Position numbers and translations under genes: made by a program. This document shows, piece by piece, positions 1-8,143 of a stretch of 44,211 nucleotides of DNA. The stretch covers positions 1 to 44,211 of the forward strand of contig JACQVI010000148.1 in the NCBI GenBank assembly GCA_016209795.1, in the 5' to 3' direction. The notes beneath the pieces are model-generated. The model ran no database searches. It worked only from the letters and a program-made list of their open reading frames with translations, and was not told the origin of the DNA. Numbering within the stretch: position 1 is the first letter of the stretch; the number at the start of each line of letters is the position of its first letter. The stretch comes from Ignavibacteriota bacterium. Lineage in GTDB: Bacteria; Bacteroidota; Ignavibacteria; UBA10030; SZUA-254.

Positions 1-23
1 AACCTGTCTCCCTTGATGTATAT

Positions 24-40
24 CTGGCATCCTACGTGCT
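24..40 (+). promoter_or_regulatory. Candidate sigma-54 promoter upstream of the histidine kinase
   Basis: TGGCAT-N5-GTGC with exactly 10 nt between the GG at 26-27 and the GC at 38-39, the spacing sigma-54 requires. The -24 half matches the consensus TGGCA well; the -12 half has GTGC instead of TTGC. It lies about 100 bp before the TTG start of the kinase gene. Short motif, so chance occurrence is possible; an NtrC-type activator encoded in the same window makes it more credible. Confidence 0.35.
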
Positions 41-142
41 TGGGACGACGAATTTACTAAAGCTGAGTTGTGGTTTATTCGCAACAGCTGATAAGCTCAA
101 GAAGATGTTCTTGATATTTGATCTCGATTGCCATAAAGCTTA

Positions 143-1384
143 TTGTCTCAAGAAGCCGTTTTTTCTTTTGCTTTGGCTTTTACTAAAAATAGTCGATCTT
201 ACAAATTCTTTTTAAAAAATGTTTCTAATGTATCGGCGTTGTTTATGAAGCAAAGTGGAGAAAAAAAAAGATATTACCAAACGAATCCATCAGATGCCAC
301 ACTTGGAGTATCCGAGCAACATTTTCGAGATATCTTGGAAAAAATTAGACCTATTACGGTGATCTTGAATCTCCACGGAAAAATTGTCTATGTTAATGAA
401 CACTTTCTCGATATTACCGGATGGCGGAGCGGTGAAGTGATAAAACAGGATTGGTTCAGTACGTTTGTTCCACATACCTTACGCAAGGAAGCCATCGCTT
501 CGTTTGCGAAGTCGATCGCGATAGGTAAACTCCGATTTTCTTCTGAAGATCATATACTCATTCGATGCAAGGAGCTACGTCTCGTCGCATGGGACAATAT
601 CGTTGTACGAGATACGAGTGGAAACGCTGTTGGCATCACGAAGATAGGTGATGACATTACCGCTCGAGTGAGAGCGGAAGACAAATTGAAAGCCTTATGT
701 CGATCCCTATGTCCTCTTGTCGCTAACCTACAAGCCACTCGCGAAGAAGAACGAGCTTGCATTTCCCGTGAAATCCATGACAGTTTGGGACAGGCACTGA
801 CTGCATTGAACTTAGATATTGCTTCGCTAGGGGAAACAATTATTCAAATCACGGAAAAGCAACATCTGAGCATTGTTACGGACAAAATAAGGGCGATATC
901 GAAGCAGCTTGCGTCAACTCTCCAGTTGATGAAGAGCGTTGCGATCGGGTTACGATATGATTACCTAGATCCGCTTGGTTTTGTTCATGCAATCCAATCC
1001 CACTTGGCAAAATTTCAGGATCGGACTGGGATACGATGTACACTCAAGGTATTGCCTCGAAAAATAAAGCTTGATAAGACAAGATCGACAGCGCTCTTCC
1101 AAATTTTTCAAGAAAGCCTAACGAACATTGCTCGGCATGCTCATGCAACCCAAGTTAACGTCTTTTTTCAAAAAAAGAAGCACAGCGTAACTTTATCGAT
1201 CCTTGACAACGGGAAGGGAATCAAAAATCAGGAAGCTGCCGACAGGTTCTCTCTCGGACTTTTGGGTATGCGTGAACGCGCAATGCAATTCGGTGGCACA
1301 GTTGAAATAAGCGGAATCAAGGGACGTGGAACCTCCATTACTGTCCACCTACCCGGTGTGGATTCCAATATAGTTAAATGCTGA
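143..1384 (+). CDS. PAS-domain sensor histidine kinase, NarL/DesK (HisKA_3) type
   Basis: Sensor kinase that autophosphorylates on histidine and should pass phosphate to a NarL-type regulator. One PAS domain lies at about residues 60-175 ('ILNLHGKIVYVNEHFLDITGW'). A HisKA_3 dimerisation/phosphoacceptor helix follows with 'REIHDSLGQALTALN' and phospho-His at H212. The HATPase_c domain shows an N box ('ESLTNIARHAHA', N328), 'DNGKGI' and 'GLLGMRERA'. No transmembrane segment is evident, so it is probably cytosolic. The longest frame starts with TTG at 143; the first ATG is at 245 (M35) and loses no domain, and neither start has a clear Shine-Dalgarno, so the start is unsure. The LuxR-type regulator at 1811 is the obvious partner although 426 bp separate them. 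Confidence 0.9.
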   Translation: MSQEAVFSFALAFTKNSRSYKFFLKNVSNVSALFMKQSGEKKRYYQTNPSDATLGVSEQHFRDILEKIRPITVILNLHGKIVYVNEHFLDITGWRSGEVIKQDWFSTFVPHTLRKEAIASFAKSIAIGKLRFSSEDHILIRCKELRLVAWDNIVVRDTSGNAVGITKIGDDITARVRAEDKLKALCRSLCPLVANLQATREEERACISREIHDSLGQALTALNLDIASLGETIIQITEKQHLSIVTDKIRAISKQLASTLQLMKSVAIGLRYDYLDPLGFVHAIQSHLAKFQDRTGIRCTLKVLPRKIKLDKTRSTALFQIFQESLTNIARHAHATQVNVFFQKKKHSVTLSILDNGKGIKNQEAADRFSLGLLGMRERAMQFGGTVEISGIKGRGTSITVHLPGVDSNIVKC

Positions 1385-1810
1385 ATCATACGCCGTTTTC
1401 ATTGTTTGTTTCAGTGAACGGTATCTGTTCTGTAGGTAGTCACTGCTGAGATCCTAAGTTTGCCGAAGAAGGCGTGGGGGATCGTCCTTCCCATGAGCTT
1501 TTGCTTCAACCATCTTCTCAGGTGTACACTCGCTTGGGCGAGTACCGTATCTTAATTTTTTGGATAAAGAAATACGATTTTTTCTTATATCCAAAATCGG
1601 GTTGAATTTATACTTTACAACTCGATCAATGGTCATTTTTTCTCACTAATATTTGAGGAACATACGTTCTGCTTAGGTTTTAACCAAACGGTGGGTCATC
1701 TTGCGGTGACACCGAACATGCTTGGTTGTTTGTTGGTTCGTAGGGTCACAACTCGTTATGAGTATGTTGCAGGATAAAGGTGTAATATATGCGATATATA
1801 CAAAGCTAGC
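1385..1810. other. Intergenic spacer between kinase and regulator, with two hairpins
   Basis: 426 bp without a convincing gene. It contains two adjacent inverted repeats (1528-1543 and 1558-1596, listed separately). A 60-codon reverse-strand frame (1454-1636) spans them, but it resembles no family I know and may only reflect the repeats. The 3' part (1740-1800) is AT-rich and should hold the promoter of the regulator at 1811; I could not pick a specific -7/-33 pair. Confidence 0.5.
1528..1596. repeat. Two tandem hairpins in the kinase-regulator spacer
   Basis: The first hairpin is ACTCGC-ttgg-GCGAGT at 1528-1543, a perfect 6-bp stem with a 4-nt loop. The second, at 1558-1596, has left arm TTTTGGATAAAGAAA (1558-1572), an 8-nt loop, and right arm TTTCTT-a-TATCCAAAA (1581-1596): 15 base pairs with one bulged A. 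The pair could be a terminator for the upstream kinase (a T run lies at 1556-1561 after the first stem) or a regulatory RNA structure. Pairing is read directly from the sequence; function is inferred. Confidence 0.5.
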
Positions 1811-2443
1811 ATGGTACGAGTTCTTCTTGCTGACGATCATGAGATTGTCAGGACAGGTTTGAAGAATTTCTTGGAAGCAGCATCTGATATCGAAGTTGTA
1901 GGTGAAGCACGCTGCGGTCAAGAAGTACTTTACGCGGTGGCCAAACTCCACCTGGATGTGGTTGTCTTGGACATTTCTATGCCTGAAGGTGATGGACTGG
2001 ATATACTCGCGCAGATCAAGAGAAACCACCCAAATCTCCCCGTCATATTCTACACCATGCATCCGGAGACTCGGTATGGAATTCGGGCTCTGAAGGTTGG
2101 TGCAGCCGGTTATGTCACTAAGGGATCTGATCCAAGAGAGTTGGTTAAGGCTATAAGGAAGGTAAGCAGAGGTTTTACCTTTATTAGCGAGCATCTGACG
2201 ACTATGCTAACATATGGGCTACGGTTAGGAGACGGGAAGCCAATTCATGAGACGCTGTCGCCCCGTGAGTATCAGATCATGCGTATGATTGCAGGCGGCA
2301 AGAGCACCAAAGAAATCGCTGGTGATCTTTCTATTAGTGTAGGAACTGTTTATACGCACCGTGAGCGGATTCTCGAAAAAATGAGAATGCGAACCAACGT
2401 GGAGATTACTCACTATGCAGTTCTGAATGGTTTGGTTGACTAA
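1811..2443 (+). CDS. NarL/FixJ-family response regulator (receiver + LuxR HTH)
   Basis: DNA-binding response regulator of 210 residues, the normal length for the family. The N-terminal receiver has the acidic pair D8/D9 and phosphoacceptor D54 in 'VVVLDISMPEGDG'; a Lys of the 'VTKGS' motif closes the pocket. The C-terminal LuxR-type helix-turn-helix runs from about residue 145 ('LSPREYQIMRMIAGGKSTKEIA', then 'SISVGTVYTHRERILEKMRMRT'). It starts with ATG and lies downstream of the HisKA_3 kinase at 143, the kinase class that normally partners NarL-type regulators. Target genes are unknown. A fragment highly like its C-terminal helix survives at 9874-9955, suggesting a second, now lost, paralogue nearby. 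Confidence 0.93.
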   Translation: MVRVLLADDHEIVRTGLKNFLEAASDIEVVGEARCGQEVLYAVAKLHLDVVVLDISMPEGDGLDILAQIKRNHPNLPVIFYTMHPETRYGIRALKVGAAGYVTKGSDPRELVKAIRKVSRGFTFISEHLTTMLTYGLRLGDGKPIHETLSPREYQIMRMIAGGKSTKEIAGDLSISVGTVYTHRERILEKMRMRTNVEITHYAVLNGLVD

Positions 2444-2449
2444 CTCTCT

Positions 2450-2478
2450 GAAGATGGGGATTCTCTTCACTCATCTTC
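2450..2478 (+). terminator. Hairpin just after the LuxR-type regulator
   Basis: GAAGATGGG (2450-2458) pairs with CTCATCTTC (2470-2478), 9 bp with one G-T wobble and an 11-nt loop, 6 nt after the regulator stop codon. There is no U-tract, so it may be a weak or Rho-assisted terminator or an mRNA 3'-end stabiliser. Confidence 0.35.
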
Positions 2479-2597
2479 TGCAGCTTAGCCTGTCTTGTGA
2501 ATAGTAACGTCTTGGTACAAGAGTGCGTCAGCATTGATTTACGATGATGATAGAGAGTCACGCTCGATCACAACAATAGATAGGAGAAACTATAGTC

Positions 2598-5500
2598 ATG
2601 AAACAACATTTATATTTGGTACGATTGGTTCGTTATCTCGTTGTGGTGTTGTCGTTCTTGGTTTCAGTCATAAATGATCCCTTTGGAACAAGTGTTGTGT
2701 ATGCGCAACGTGTTCAAGGAACGCCAGTGGATGTGTTTGAACGTGCTGACGGCAAGCGGTCGCAGGCGGAGTGGGATTGGATGAGACTTCATGACCCTGC
2801 GACAGGGAGGATTCCATTACGCATTCGGGAGAAAGAGCTCGCGTTTGCATTGACCTTACCCACTGCAGAGTCGATCCATTTGCAGAAGCAAAGGAGTGAA
2901 AGAGGTGTCAGCCAAATCAACCCGATAGTGTGGTCAAAGAGGGGACCGTATAATGTGGGTGGTCGAACGAGAGCGCTTGCAGTGGATATCTCGGATGAAC
3001 GTGTCATGCTTGCAGGTGGCGTCTCGGGCGGGGTCTGGCGGTCAACCAACGCTGGGCTTACCTGGACGAAAATGACAATCCCTTCTGATTTACAGAGTAC
3101 ATCATGTATTGTCCAAGATACTCGCATTGGCAAAACGAACATCTGGTACTATGGAACAGGTGAATTGATAGGAAACTCCGCGCAAGGTCCAGGTGCACTC
3201 TACGCTGGGGATGGTATTTTCAAATCAACCAACGGTGGCATCTCGTGGACGCGACTCCCCTCGACAGTGTCTGGGAATGTTCAATGGGATCATCCGTTCG
3301 ACTTTATCTGGAATATCGCAACCGATCCGTCGAACAACTCTGAGGACGAGGTATATGCTGCAACCTTTGGGGGGATCTACAGGAGTAGCGATGGTGGCAA
3401 CTCATGGGTTCGAGTTCTTGGTGGTTTTTCGAATACTGCCTCCCGGTACACCGATGTTGCGGTAACATCGACAGGTGTTGTCTATGCGACACTGAGTGAA
3501 CGAACGAATGATTTGTCGATGAGCTCCTCCTCGAGAGGTATCTGGCGGTCGAAGGACGGCATCACATGGACAGACATCACACCTCTAGGATGGCCCACGA
3601 TGTACGCCAGAGTAGTTATTGGGATAGCACCCTCAAACGAGAACATAGTTTATTTCCTCAGTGAAACTCCTGGTGCTGGTCGCAGGGGTGTTTATGTTAC
3701 CACCGAAGAATGGCACAGCATCTGGAAGTATATCTACGTGAGTGGTGACGGCTCAGGGAGCGGTGGCACCTGGGAGGATCGATCTGCAAATCTCCCCGGA
3801 TTTGGTCCGCCGTTTGGCGATTTTGTTTCACAAACTTCCTATGATCTGGTTGTAAAGGTAAAGCCAGACGATGCGGATGTTGTTTTCATCGGTGGAACAA
3901 ACCTCTACCGTTCGAGTAATGGCTTTGCAACGATGTCGAATACAACATGGATTGGTGGATTTTCAACACTAAACAATGTTTCCTTCTATGCAAGCCATCA
4001 CCCAGATCAGCATTCTCTTGTATTTTTACCTTCAGATCCTTCGGTGTTGCTCTCTGGCCACGATGGTGGCATCAGTGTGACAACTGACGATCTAGCCCCG
4101 AATATTGTATGGGAGTCGTTGAACAATGGATACCTGACCACCCAGTTTTATACAGTCGCAGTTGATCATGCAACACTCGGGGACAACACCATCATTGGTG
4201 GGTTGCAGGACAACGGATCCTGGTTCACCAATTCTGTCTCATCCACGGAACCATGGACGAAAATCGGGGGCGGGGATGGCACGTTCTGCGCGGTTGCAGA
4301 CCATAGAACGTCCTACTACGTCTCTTCACAAAATGGTTACATTGTCCGAGAGCTCATCGACGACAGCGGAGTGATAACAAATGGCACCAGAGTTGATCCC
4401 ACAGGGGCAACAGGGTATTTGTTCATTACTCCGTACGTTCTCGATCCTAACAACACGGACAGAATGTACCTTGCAGCGGGGAATGTGCTCTGGCGGAATA
4501 ATGACTTAACTGCTATTCCTCTTGGTTCTTTGCAAACAACAACAGTGAATTGGGACCTGCTTTCACGATCGGCGGTGCCTCTCGATCTTATTACTGCGAT
4601 CGGCATTTCCAAAACTCCCGCGAACCGTCTGTCTTATGGAACATACCTCGGAGAGGTGTACCGCTTGGACAACGCTCAAACTGGAGACCCATTTCCTGTG
4701 AACATCACAGGGGTCAATTTCCCACCGTTCGCGTACATCAGTTGCATTGCTGTAGATCCAACTGATGCGGACAAGGCGATCGCTGTCTTCACGAATTACG
4801 GTGTACTAAGTCTCTTTTCGACTACAGACGGTGGCTCAAGTTGGATTGAGGTTGCTGGGAATCTTGAAGAATATCCTGACGGGACGGGCAACGGTCCCTC
4901 TTGTCGTTGGGTTGAAATCGTACCAGTCGGTTCTTCCACCGTGTACTTCGTTGGTACGAGTACAGGACTTTACTCCACGACGTCTCTGAATGGGAGATCC
5001 ACTGTCTGGGTACGGGAGGGTGCCGAGACAATCGGCAATGTGGTTATTGATGCATTCGACACCAGAGTTTCTGATGGACTCGTTGTCATTGGTACGCACG
5101 GCAATGGAGTTTACTCTGGGACCGTTTCCAGTGATAGCGCTAGTGGAATTGTCCTCCTCTACGATAGCGGTTCTCCCACTGGAGGAATATACGGGGCGTT
5201 ACCAAATTCTGGCTTGGTTCTTGCAAATAGACTAACAGCACCAAGTACCAACGTCGAAATCGACAAACTCAGTTATTATTACCTTGGAGATCATTCATCG
5301 GGAAATGGTAGTTTTACACCCGTAATCTATCTCAGCAGTATTGCGCAAGCAGGAGTTCCAGCGTTGTCACCGTTCTATATTGGAAATTCTGTGGTTCCAG
5401 CAAGCAATGGATGGATTGACATCGACGTTTCCTCGGAGAATCTTCTTCTGGTAGGTTCGTCGAGTCCGGAATTCTTTGTTGGTCTGAAGTACAACGGCAC

Positions 5501-5960
5501 GACTGAACCAATAATCGGTTATACGAATTCTTCGAACGGACGCGCCTGGGAGTACAATCCGACGATTGCTGAGTGGAGTTCACTTGATGCTCTTGGCCTT
5601 CCAGCAATGCTATTTATTCGTGCAACTGTTACACAGCTTACCGGTATTGAGACTGTTGGCGTTGAGACGCCACAAGAATTCTTTCTTCAGCAGAACTATC
5701 CTAATCCCTTCAATGCCAGCACGTCCATTGAATTTCAGCTTCCGATTGAGGGGTTCGTTTCCCTTATAGTGTACGATATCTTCGGTAGAAACATTGCGAT
5801 CCTCCTGGATCGAAAAAAGATGAATGCAGGGATACAAAAAGTAACATTCATCGCCGACCACATTGTGAGTGGTGTTTATTTTTATCGCATTCAGGTGACG
5901 AGCAATAATGATGTAAACAGATACTATGACCAAGTGAAAAAGATGCTCCTCATTAAATAA
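2598..5960 (+). CDS. Secreted Asp-box (sortilin/BNR-like) propeller protein with T9SS sorting domain
   Basis: Large exported protein of 1120 residues. It begins with a signal peptide (hydrophobic 'LVVVLSFLVSVI', cleavage near 'VYAQ' at about residue 37). The body carries Asp-box motifs: 'STNAGLTW', 'STNGGISW', 'SSDGGNSW', 'SKDGITW', 'TTDGGSSW', characteristic of sialidase/VPS10-type beta propellers. A beta-rich segment follows at about 850-1010. The last ~85 residues are a T9SS sorting domain ('FFLQQNYPNPFNASTSIEF' ... 'SGVYFYRI'). The family context predicts passage through the T9SS and release or anchoring at the surface. 'GGAGAA' about 10 nt upstream supports the ATG at 2598. Asp-box propellers occur in hydrolases and in binding proteins; I see no catalytic signature, so substrate and activity are unknown. 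It stands alone as a single-gene unit. Confidence 0.85.
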   Translation: MKQHLYLVRLVRYLVVVLSFLVSVINDPFGTSVVYAQRVQGTPVDVFERADGKRSQAEWDWMRLHDPATGRIPLRIREKELAFALTLPTAESIHLQKQRSERGVSQINPIVWSKRGPYNVGGRTRALAVDISDERVMLAGGVSGGVWRSTNAGLTWTKMTIPSDLQSTSCIVQDTRIGKTNIWYYGTGELIGNSAQGPGALYAGDGIFKSTNGGISWTRLPSTVSGNVQWDHPFDFIWNIATDPSNNSEDEVYAATFGGIYRSSDGGNSWVRVLGGFSNTASRYTDVAVTSTGVVYATLSERTNDLSMSSSSRGIWRSKDGITWTDITPLGWPTMYARVVIGIAPSNENIVYFLSETPGAGRRGVYVTTEEWHSIWKYIYVSGDGSGSGGTWEDRSANLPGFGPPFGDFVSQTSYDLVVKVKPDDADVVFIGGTNLYRSSNGFATMSNTTWIGGFSTLNNVSFYASHHPDQHSLVFLPSDPSVLLSGHDGGISVTTDDLAPNIVWESLNNGYLTTQFYTVAVDHATLGDNTIIGGLQDNGSWFTNSVSSTEPWTKIGGGDGTFCAVADHRTSYYVSSQNGYIVRELIDDSGVITNGTRVDPTGATGYLFITPYVLDPNNTDRMYLAAGNVLWRNNDLTAIPLGSLQTTTVNWDLLSRSAVPLDLITAIGISKTPANRLSYGTYLGEVYRLDNAQTGDPFPVNITGVNFPPFAYISCIAVDPTDADKAIAVFTNYGVLSLFSTTDGGSSWIEVAGNLEEYPDGTGNGPSCRWVEIVPVGSSTVYFVGTSTGLYSTTSLNGRSTVWVREGAETIGNVVIDAFDTRVSDGLVVIGTHGNGVYSGTVSSDSASGIVLLYDSGSPTGGIYGALPNSGLVLANRLTAPSTNVEIDKLSYYYLGDHSSGNGSFTPVIYLSSIAQAGVPALSPFYIGNSVVPASNGWIDIDVSSENLLLVGSSSPEFFVGLKYNGTTEPIIGYTNSSNGRAWEYNPTIAEWSSLDALGLPAMLFIRATVTQLTGIETVGVETPQEFFLQQNYPNPFNASTSIEFQLPIEGFVSLIVYDIFGRNIAILLDRKKMNAGIQKVTFIADHIVSGVYFYRIQVTSNNDVNRYYDQVKKMLLIK

Positions 5961-5973
5961 CGACAATTGTCGT
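5960..5973. promoter_or_regulatory. 14-bp perfect palindrome downstream of the T9SS gene
   Basis: ACGACAATTGTCGT overlaps the end of the stop codon of the preceding gene. It is a perfect dyad without spacer, the form of an operator for a dimeric regulator rather than a terminator. No U-tract follows. Role unproven. Confidence 0.3.
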
Positions 5974-6317
5974 AATTATAAGTAACGATTGGATGAGATC
6001 TGATCTATCTTTTATTAGACGTTCAAGTCTTTGCCGAAGCACCAGAAATATGTCAAAATTACTTGGACGGCAAATTCTCACTTTTTGATCTCACAATTTT
6101 AGAGTGTGTGTTGTAAAGTTGCACTGTTTAGGACACACCATATCGGTTCTCAGATTTGCGGATAACAAATAAGGGTGAGCTTGACCCCAGTTTCGAGTAT
6201 CGTGTGGCGAGAACATCTTAGTTCCCCCCAGTCTGAGTTGTTCGTTCTAGAAGTGATCTAGCTACGTTGCTATAGGAAGAGGCTGAATTCCAGTTTGGAC
6301 TGTGATATAGAGGTTTG
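5961..6317. other. Intergenic region without a recognisable gene
   Basis: About 350 bp between the Asp-box protein and the small ORF at 6318. Apart from the palindrome at its start I see only short open frames on both strands. None has family resemblance plus a ribosome binding site. No tRNA or clear terminator was recognised. Confidence 0.4.
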
Positions 6318-6599
6318 ATGGAGAATAAAAACAAAATTAGAGTCGTCTGTGCTTCGCGTCCATTACGTGCAGTAGAAGCGAAGAAGTTTGTCGAGAGATT
6401 CAAGGGTAATTTTGAAGGAAGATATGTGTTTTCAGGTAAGTACCTCACGGAGGGAGAGAAGGTTAGAAACCCTCTGTATTATGTGGTTTGGATTCCACCG
6501 GATGACCTACCGTTGATACGGGGACATGAAATGCATGTCGAGAGAGAGAAGTGTTTTACCTCCGTTACAAAGATCAGACAAATCCATTTGAGAGATTAA
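6318..6599 (+). CDS. Hypothetical small basic protein
   Basis: A 93-residue frame opening at ATG 6318 (an in-frame TTG lies directly before it). I do not recognise a family. The product is soluble, rich in Lys/Arg/Glu and ordinary in composition ('RVVCASRPLRAVEAKKFVERF', 'YYVVWIPPDDLPLIRG'), which looks more like a real protein than a shadow frame. There is no signal peptide or membrane segment. A ribosome binding site is not obvious. It stands isolated between two non-coding stretches, so it could also be a surviving fragment of a larger gene. Confidence 0.45.
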   Translation: MENKNKIRVVCASRPLRAVEAKKFVERFKGNFEGRYVFSGKYLTEGEKVRNPLYYVVWIPPDDLPLIRGHEMHVEREKCFTSVTKIRQIHLRD

Positions 6600-7190
6600 G
6601 CTTAGATGATTGACCGTTCCGATAATGATGGGGGGGCAATTAGGTTGAACATCGTTATTAATCTCTCACAATTGAATATGCGATACTTCTGAGAGAGCAG
6701 CAGATGGGCATACTGAAGTCGACATGAGTTTTTGACGTCTTCTGGTCAGGTATCCACTTACTTTGCTCATTTCTTGTTTGTGCCAACCGGTTTGTAAGGC
6801 GGCGATCTTTCGTTGTATTGTGTTCAGATCGTCACCTCGAGGGAGCGTGGTTGAGTGCCATCGTGGAAAATAAAACGAAAAGGTTACAGCCACCCTCTGA
6901 AATATTCAGATAATAAAATCCCGATTCTTCCTATACCTGTTTTATTCCTGAACATGTAATTTATCTGCGCCCGATCGAGACATGGTGCGATGAGTAATCA
7001 GCCAGACTGTGCTAGACGAAAGAACGCAACCAGAGTCGGCAGATTAATTTCAAGGAAAGCTCATGATTCAGTCATTCTTGGAATTTACTGCATTACATGG
7101 TCATGGTCGACCAGTGCGCGATAACCTGTCCTTGGTACATAGGGCTAGACAAGTAATTGTTCAACAAGACGGAAAGGTAGTAGTAAGACT
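6600..7190. other. Long leader/intergenic region before the sugar transferase
   Basis: About 590 bp. It contains the bipartite 40-bp element at 6924-6963 that recurs before the hybrid kinase at 32369, and a short ORF with a ribosome binding site at 7063-7209. A 75-codon reverse frame (6666-6893) has no family resemblance and I do not accept it as a gene. No tRNA or insertion-sequence end was recognised. Confidence 0.45.
6924..6963. promoter_or_regulatory. Bipartite conserved element, copy 1
   Basis: ATTCTTCCTATAC (6924-6936), 16 variable nt, then CATGTAATTTA (6953-6963). Copy 2 at 32106-32145 has both blocks identical with exactly the same 16-nt gap. Copy 1 ends 228 bp before the sugar-transferase start; copy 2 ends 224 bp before the hybrid-kinase start. 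A shared promoter or operator upstream of a long leader is the simplest reading; which strand is active cannot be told from sequence alone. Confidence 0.45.
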
Positions 7191-7209
7191 ATGCAACGGG
7201 AAATGGTAG
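7063..7209 (+). CDS. Possible small upstream ORF (48 aa) overlapping the sugar transferase start
   Basis: ATG at 7063 preceded by 'AAGGAAAG' with 4-5 nt spacing, reading 48 codons to TAG at 7207-7209. It therefore overlaps the first 19 nt of the sugar-transferase gene in another frame. The predicted peptide begins MIQSFLEFTALHGHG and matches no family I know. The overlap would allow translational coupling, or it may be a relic frame. Evidence is only the ribosome binding site and the geometry. Confidence 0.3.
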   Translation: MIQSFLEFTALHGHGRPVRDNLSLVHRARQVIVQQDGKVVVRLCNGKW

Positions 7210-8015
7210 ATAATCCAGCAGTTGTTCCATCTTTCCAATCAAGAATCGACCTTTTTCAAGACGTGAATACACAGAAAAAAGGTGAAGGAATTGCACTGCG
7301 TTTCTCCACACTGGTGCTTGATGCAATATCGCAGGCAGGAGGCTTCAACATCGTCGCAGACGATGTGATGAATCTATCAGAAGCTTTCCATCAAAAAGTG
7401 GATATTACGAAGCGGGTTATTGATCTTGTTGGGAGCTTGGTACTAATCGCCCTTCTATCGCCGGTTTTTGTAATCACTGTTTTTGCCATTTTGATTGAAT
7501 CCGGTCCTCCCATGATCTTCAAACAGAAACGGTCACTGTGTAGGGGCGGTCGATCATTCGACTTTTATAAGTTTCGGAGTATGGTCCATGGTGCAGATGG
7601 AATGAAAGGACATTTGCAGAAATACAATGAATCTGATGGTGCTCTCTTCAAAATCAAAAATGATCCGAGGATTACTCGTGTTGGCAAGATTATCCGAAGG
7701 CTTAGCATAGACGAACTTCCCCAGTTGTTCAACGTATTGAAGGGTGACATGAGTCTAGTGGGTCCGCGCCCACTACCGGTTTCTGACCTGGAACGAATAC
7801 AGGAGGATTGGAACATCTTGAGAAACATGAAAGCTCGAGCGAGAGCCAAACCAGGGGTGACAGGACTGTGGCAAGTTTGTGGTCGTAGCGCACTGGGCTT
7901 TAATACGATGATCAAGCTCGATTTGTACTACATCGAGAATCAATCCTTCCTCCTCGATATGAAAATCTTGTTACGAACGATTCCTGCTGTGTTAAGAGGA
8001 GATGGTGCGTGCTGA
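7191..8015 (+). CDS. Undecaprenyl-phosphate sugar-phosphate transferase (bacterial sugar transferase family)
   Basis: Initiating enzyme of polysaccharide assembly: it moves a hexose-1-phosphate from a nucleotide sugar to undecaprenyl phosphate at the inner membrane. The 274-residue protein has a cytoplasmic N-terminus of about 75 residues, one hydrophobic hairpin/helix ('VIDLVGSLVLIALLSPVFVITVFAI'), then the family's catalytic core: 'RGGRSFDFYKFRSM', 'IDELPQLFNVLKGDMSLVGPRP', 'KPGVTGLWQVCGRS' and the terminal 'LRTIPAVLRGDGA'. It lacks the four N-terminal helices of WcaJ/WbaP, so it is the short, single-membrane-segment form. It stands 3.6 kb upstream of the main polysaccharide operon and is the only initiating enzyme seen, so it probably serves that pathway. 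'GGAAAGG' upstream fits the ATG at 7191. The sugar transferred is not predictable here. Confidence 0.92.
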   Translation: MQREMVDNPAVVPSFQSRIDLFQDVNTQKKGEGIALRFSTLVLDAISQAGGFNIVADDVMNLSEAFHQKVDITKRVIDLVGSLVLIALLSPVFVITVFAILIESGPPMIFKQKRSLCRGGRSFDFYKFRSMVHGADGMKGHLQKYNESDGALFKIKNDPRITRVGKIIRRLSIDELPQLFNVLKGDMSLVGPRPLPVSDLERIQEDWNILRNMKARARAKPGVTGLWQVCGRSALGFNTMIKLDLYYIENQSFLLDMKILLRTIPAVLRGDGAC

Positions 8016-8074
8016 TGTTAGTGAGAAATGAACAATGTCTCAATCTAGATGGAAGGACTTTTCATTCCTTTCGT

Positions 8075-8092
8075 CTGGATTAGTGGTTGCGG
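8075..8092 (+). promoter_or_regulatory. Candidate sigma-54 promoter before the wzi-like gene
   Basis: CTGGATTAGTGGTTGCGG: GG at 8077-8078 and GC at 8089-8090 with the required 10-nt interval, a full TTGC -12 element but only TGG of the -24 element. The predicted start point is about 40 nt before ATG 8144. Moderate match. Confidence 0.35.
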
Positions 8093-8143
8093 ACGTGATA
8101 TGGTTCAATGGTGGGAACTCCCGAGGGTAAGCGTTGACCTGTC

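Noticed and set aside
1454-1636. 60-codon reverse-strand frame in the kinase-regulator spacer
   Set aside because: Spans the two hairpins, lacks a recognisable family and has no clear start signal; kept only as part of the spacer description.
1673-2194. 173-codon reverse-strand frame
   Set aside because: It lies antisense to the well-supported LuxR-type regulator and shows no domain pattern.
2510-2527. Sigma-54-like TTGGTAC...TGCG before the Asp-box gene
   Set aside because: GG and GC are 9 nt apart instead of the strictly required 10, and the -12 half is poor.
6180-6235. Stretch with 'TTGACCCCAGTTTCGAG' and a run of C, reminiscent of insertion-sequence ends
   Set aside because: No matching inverted copy, transposase fragment or target duplication could be found in the window.
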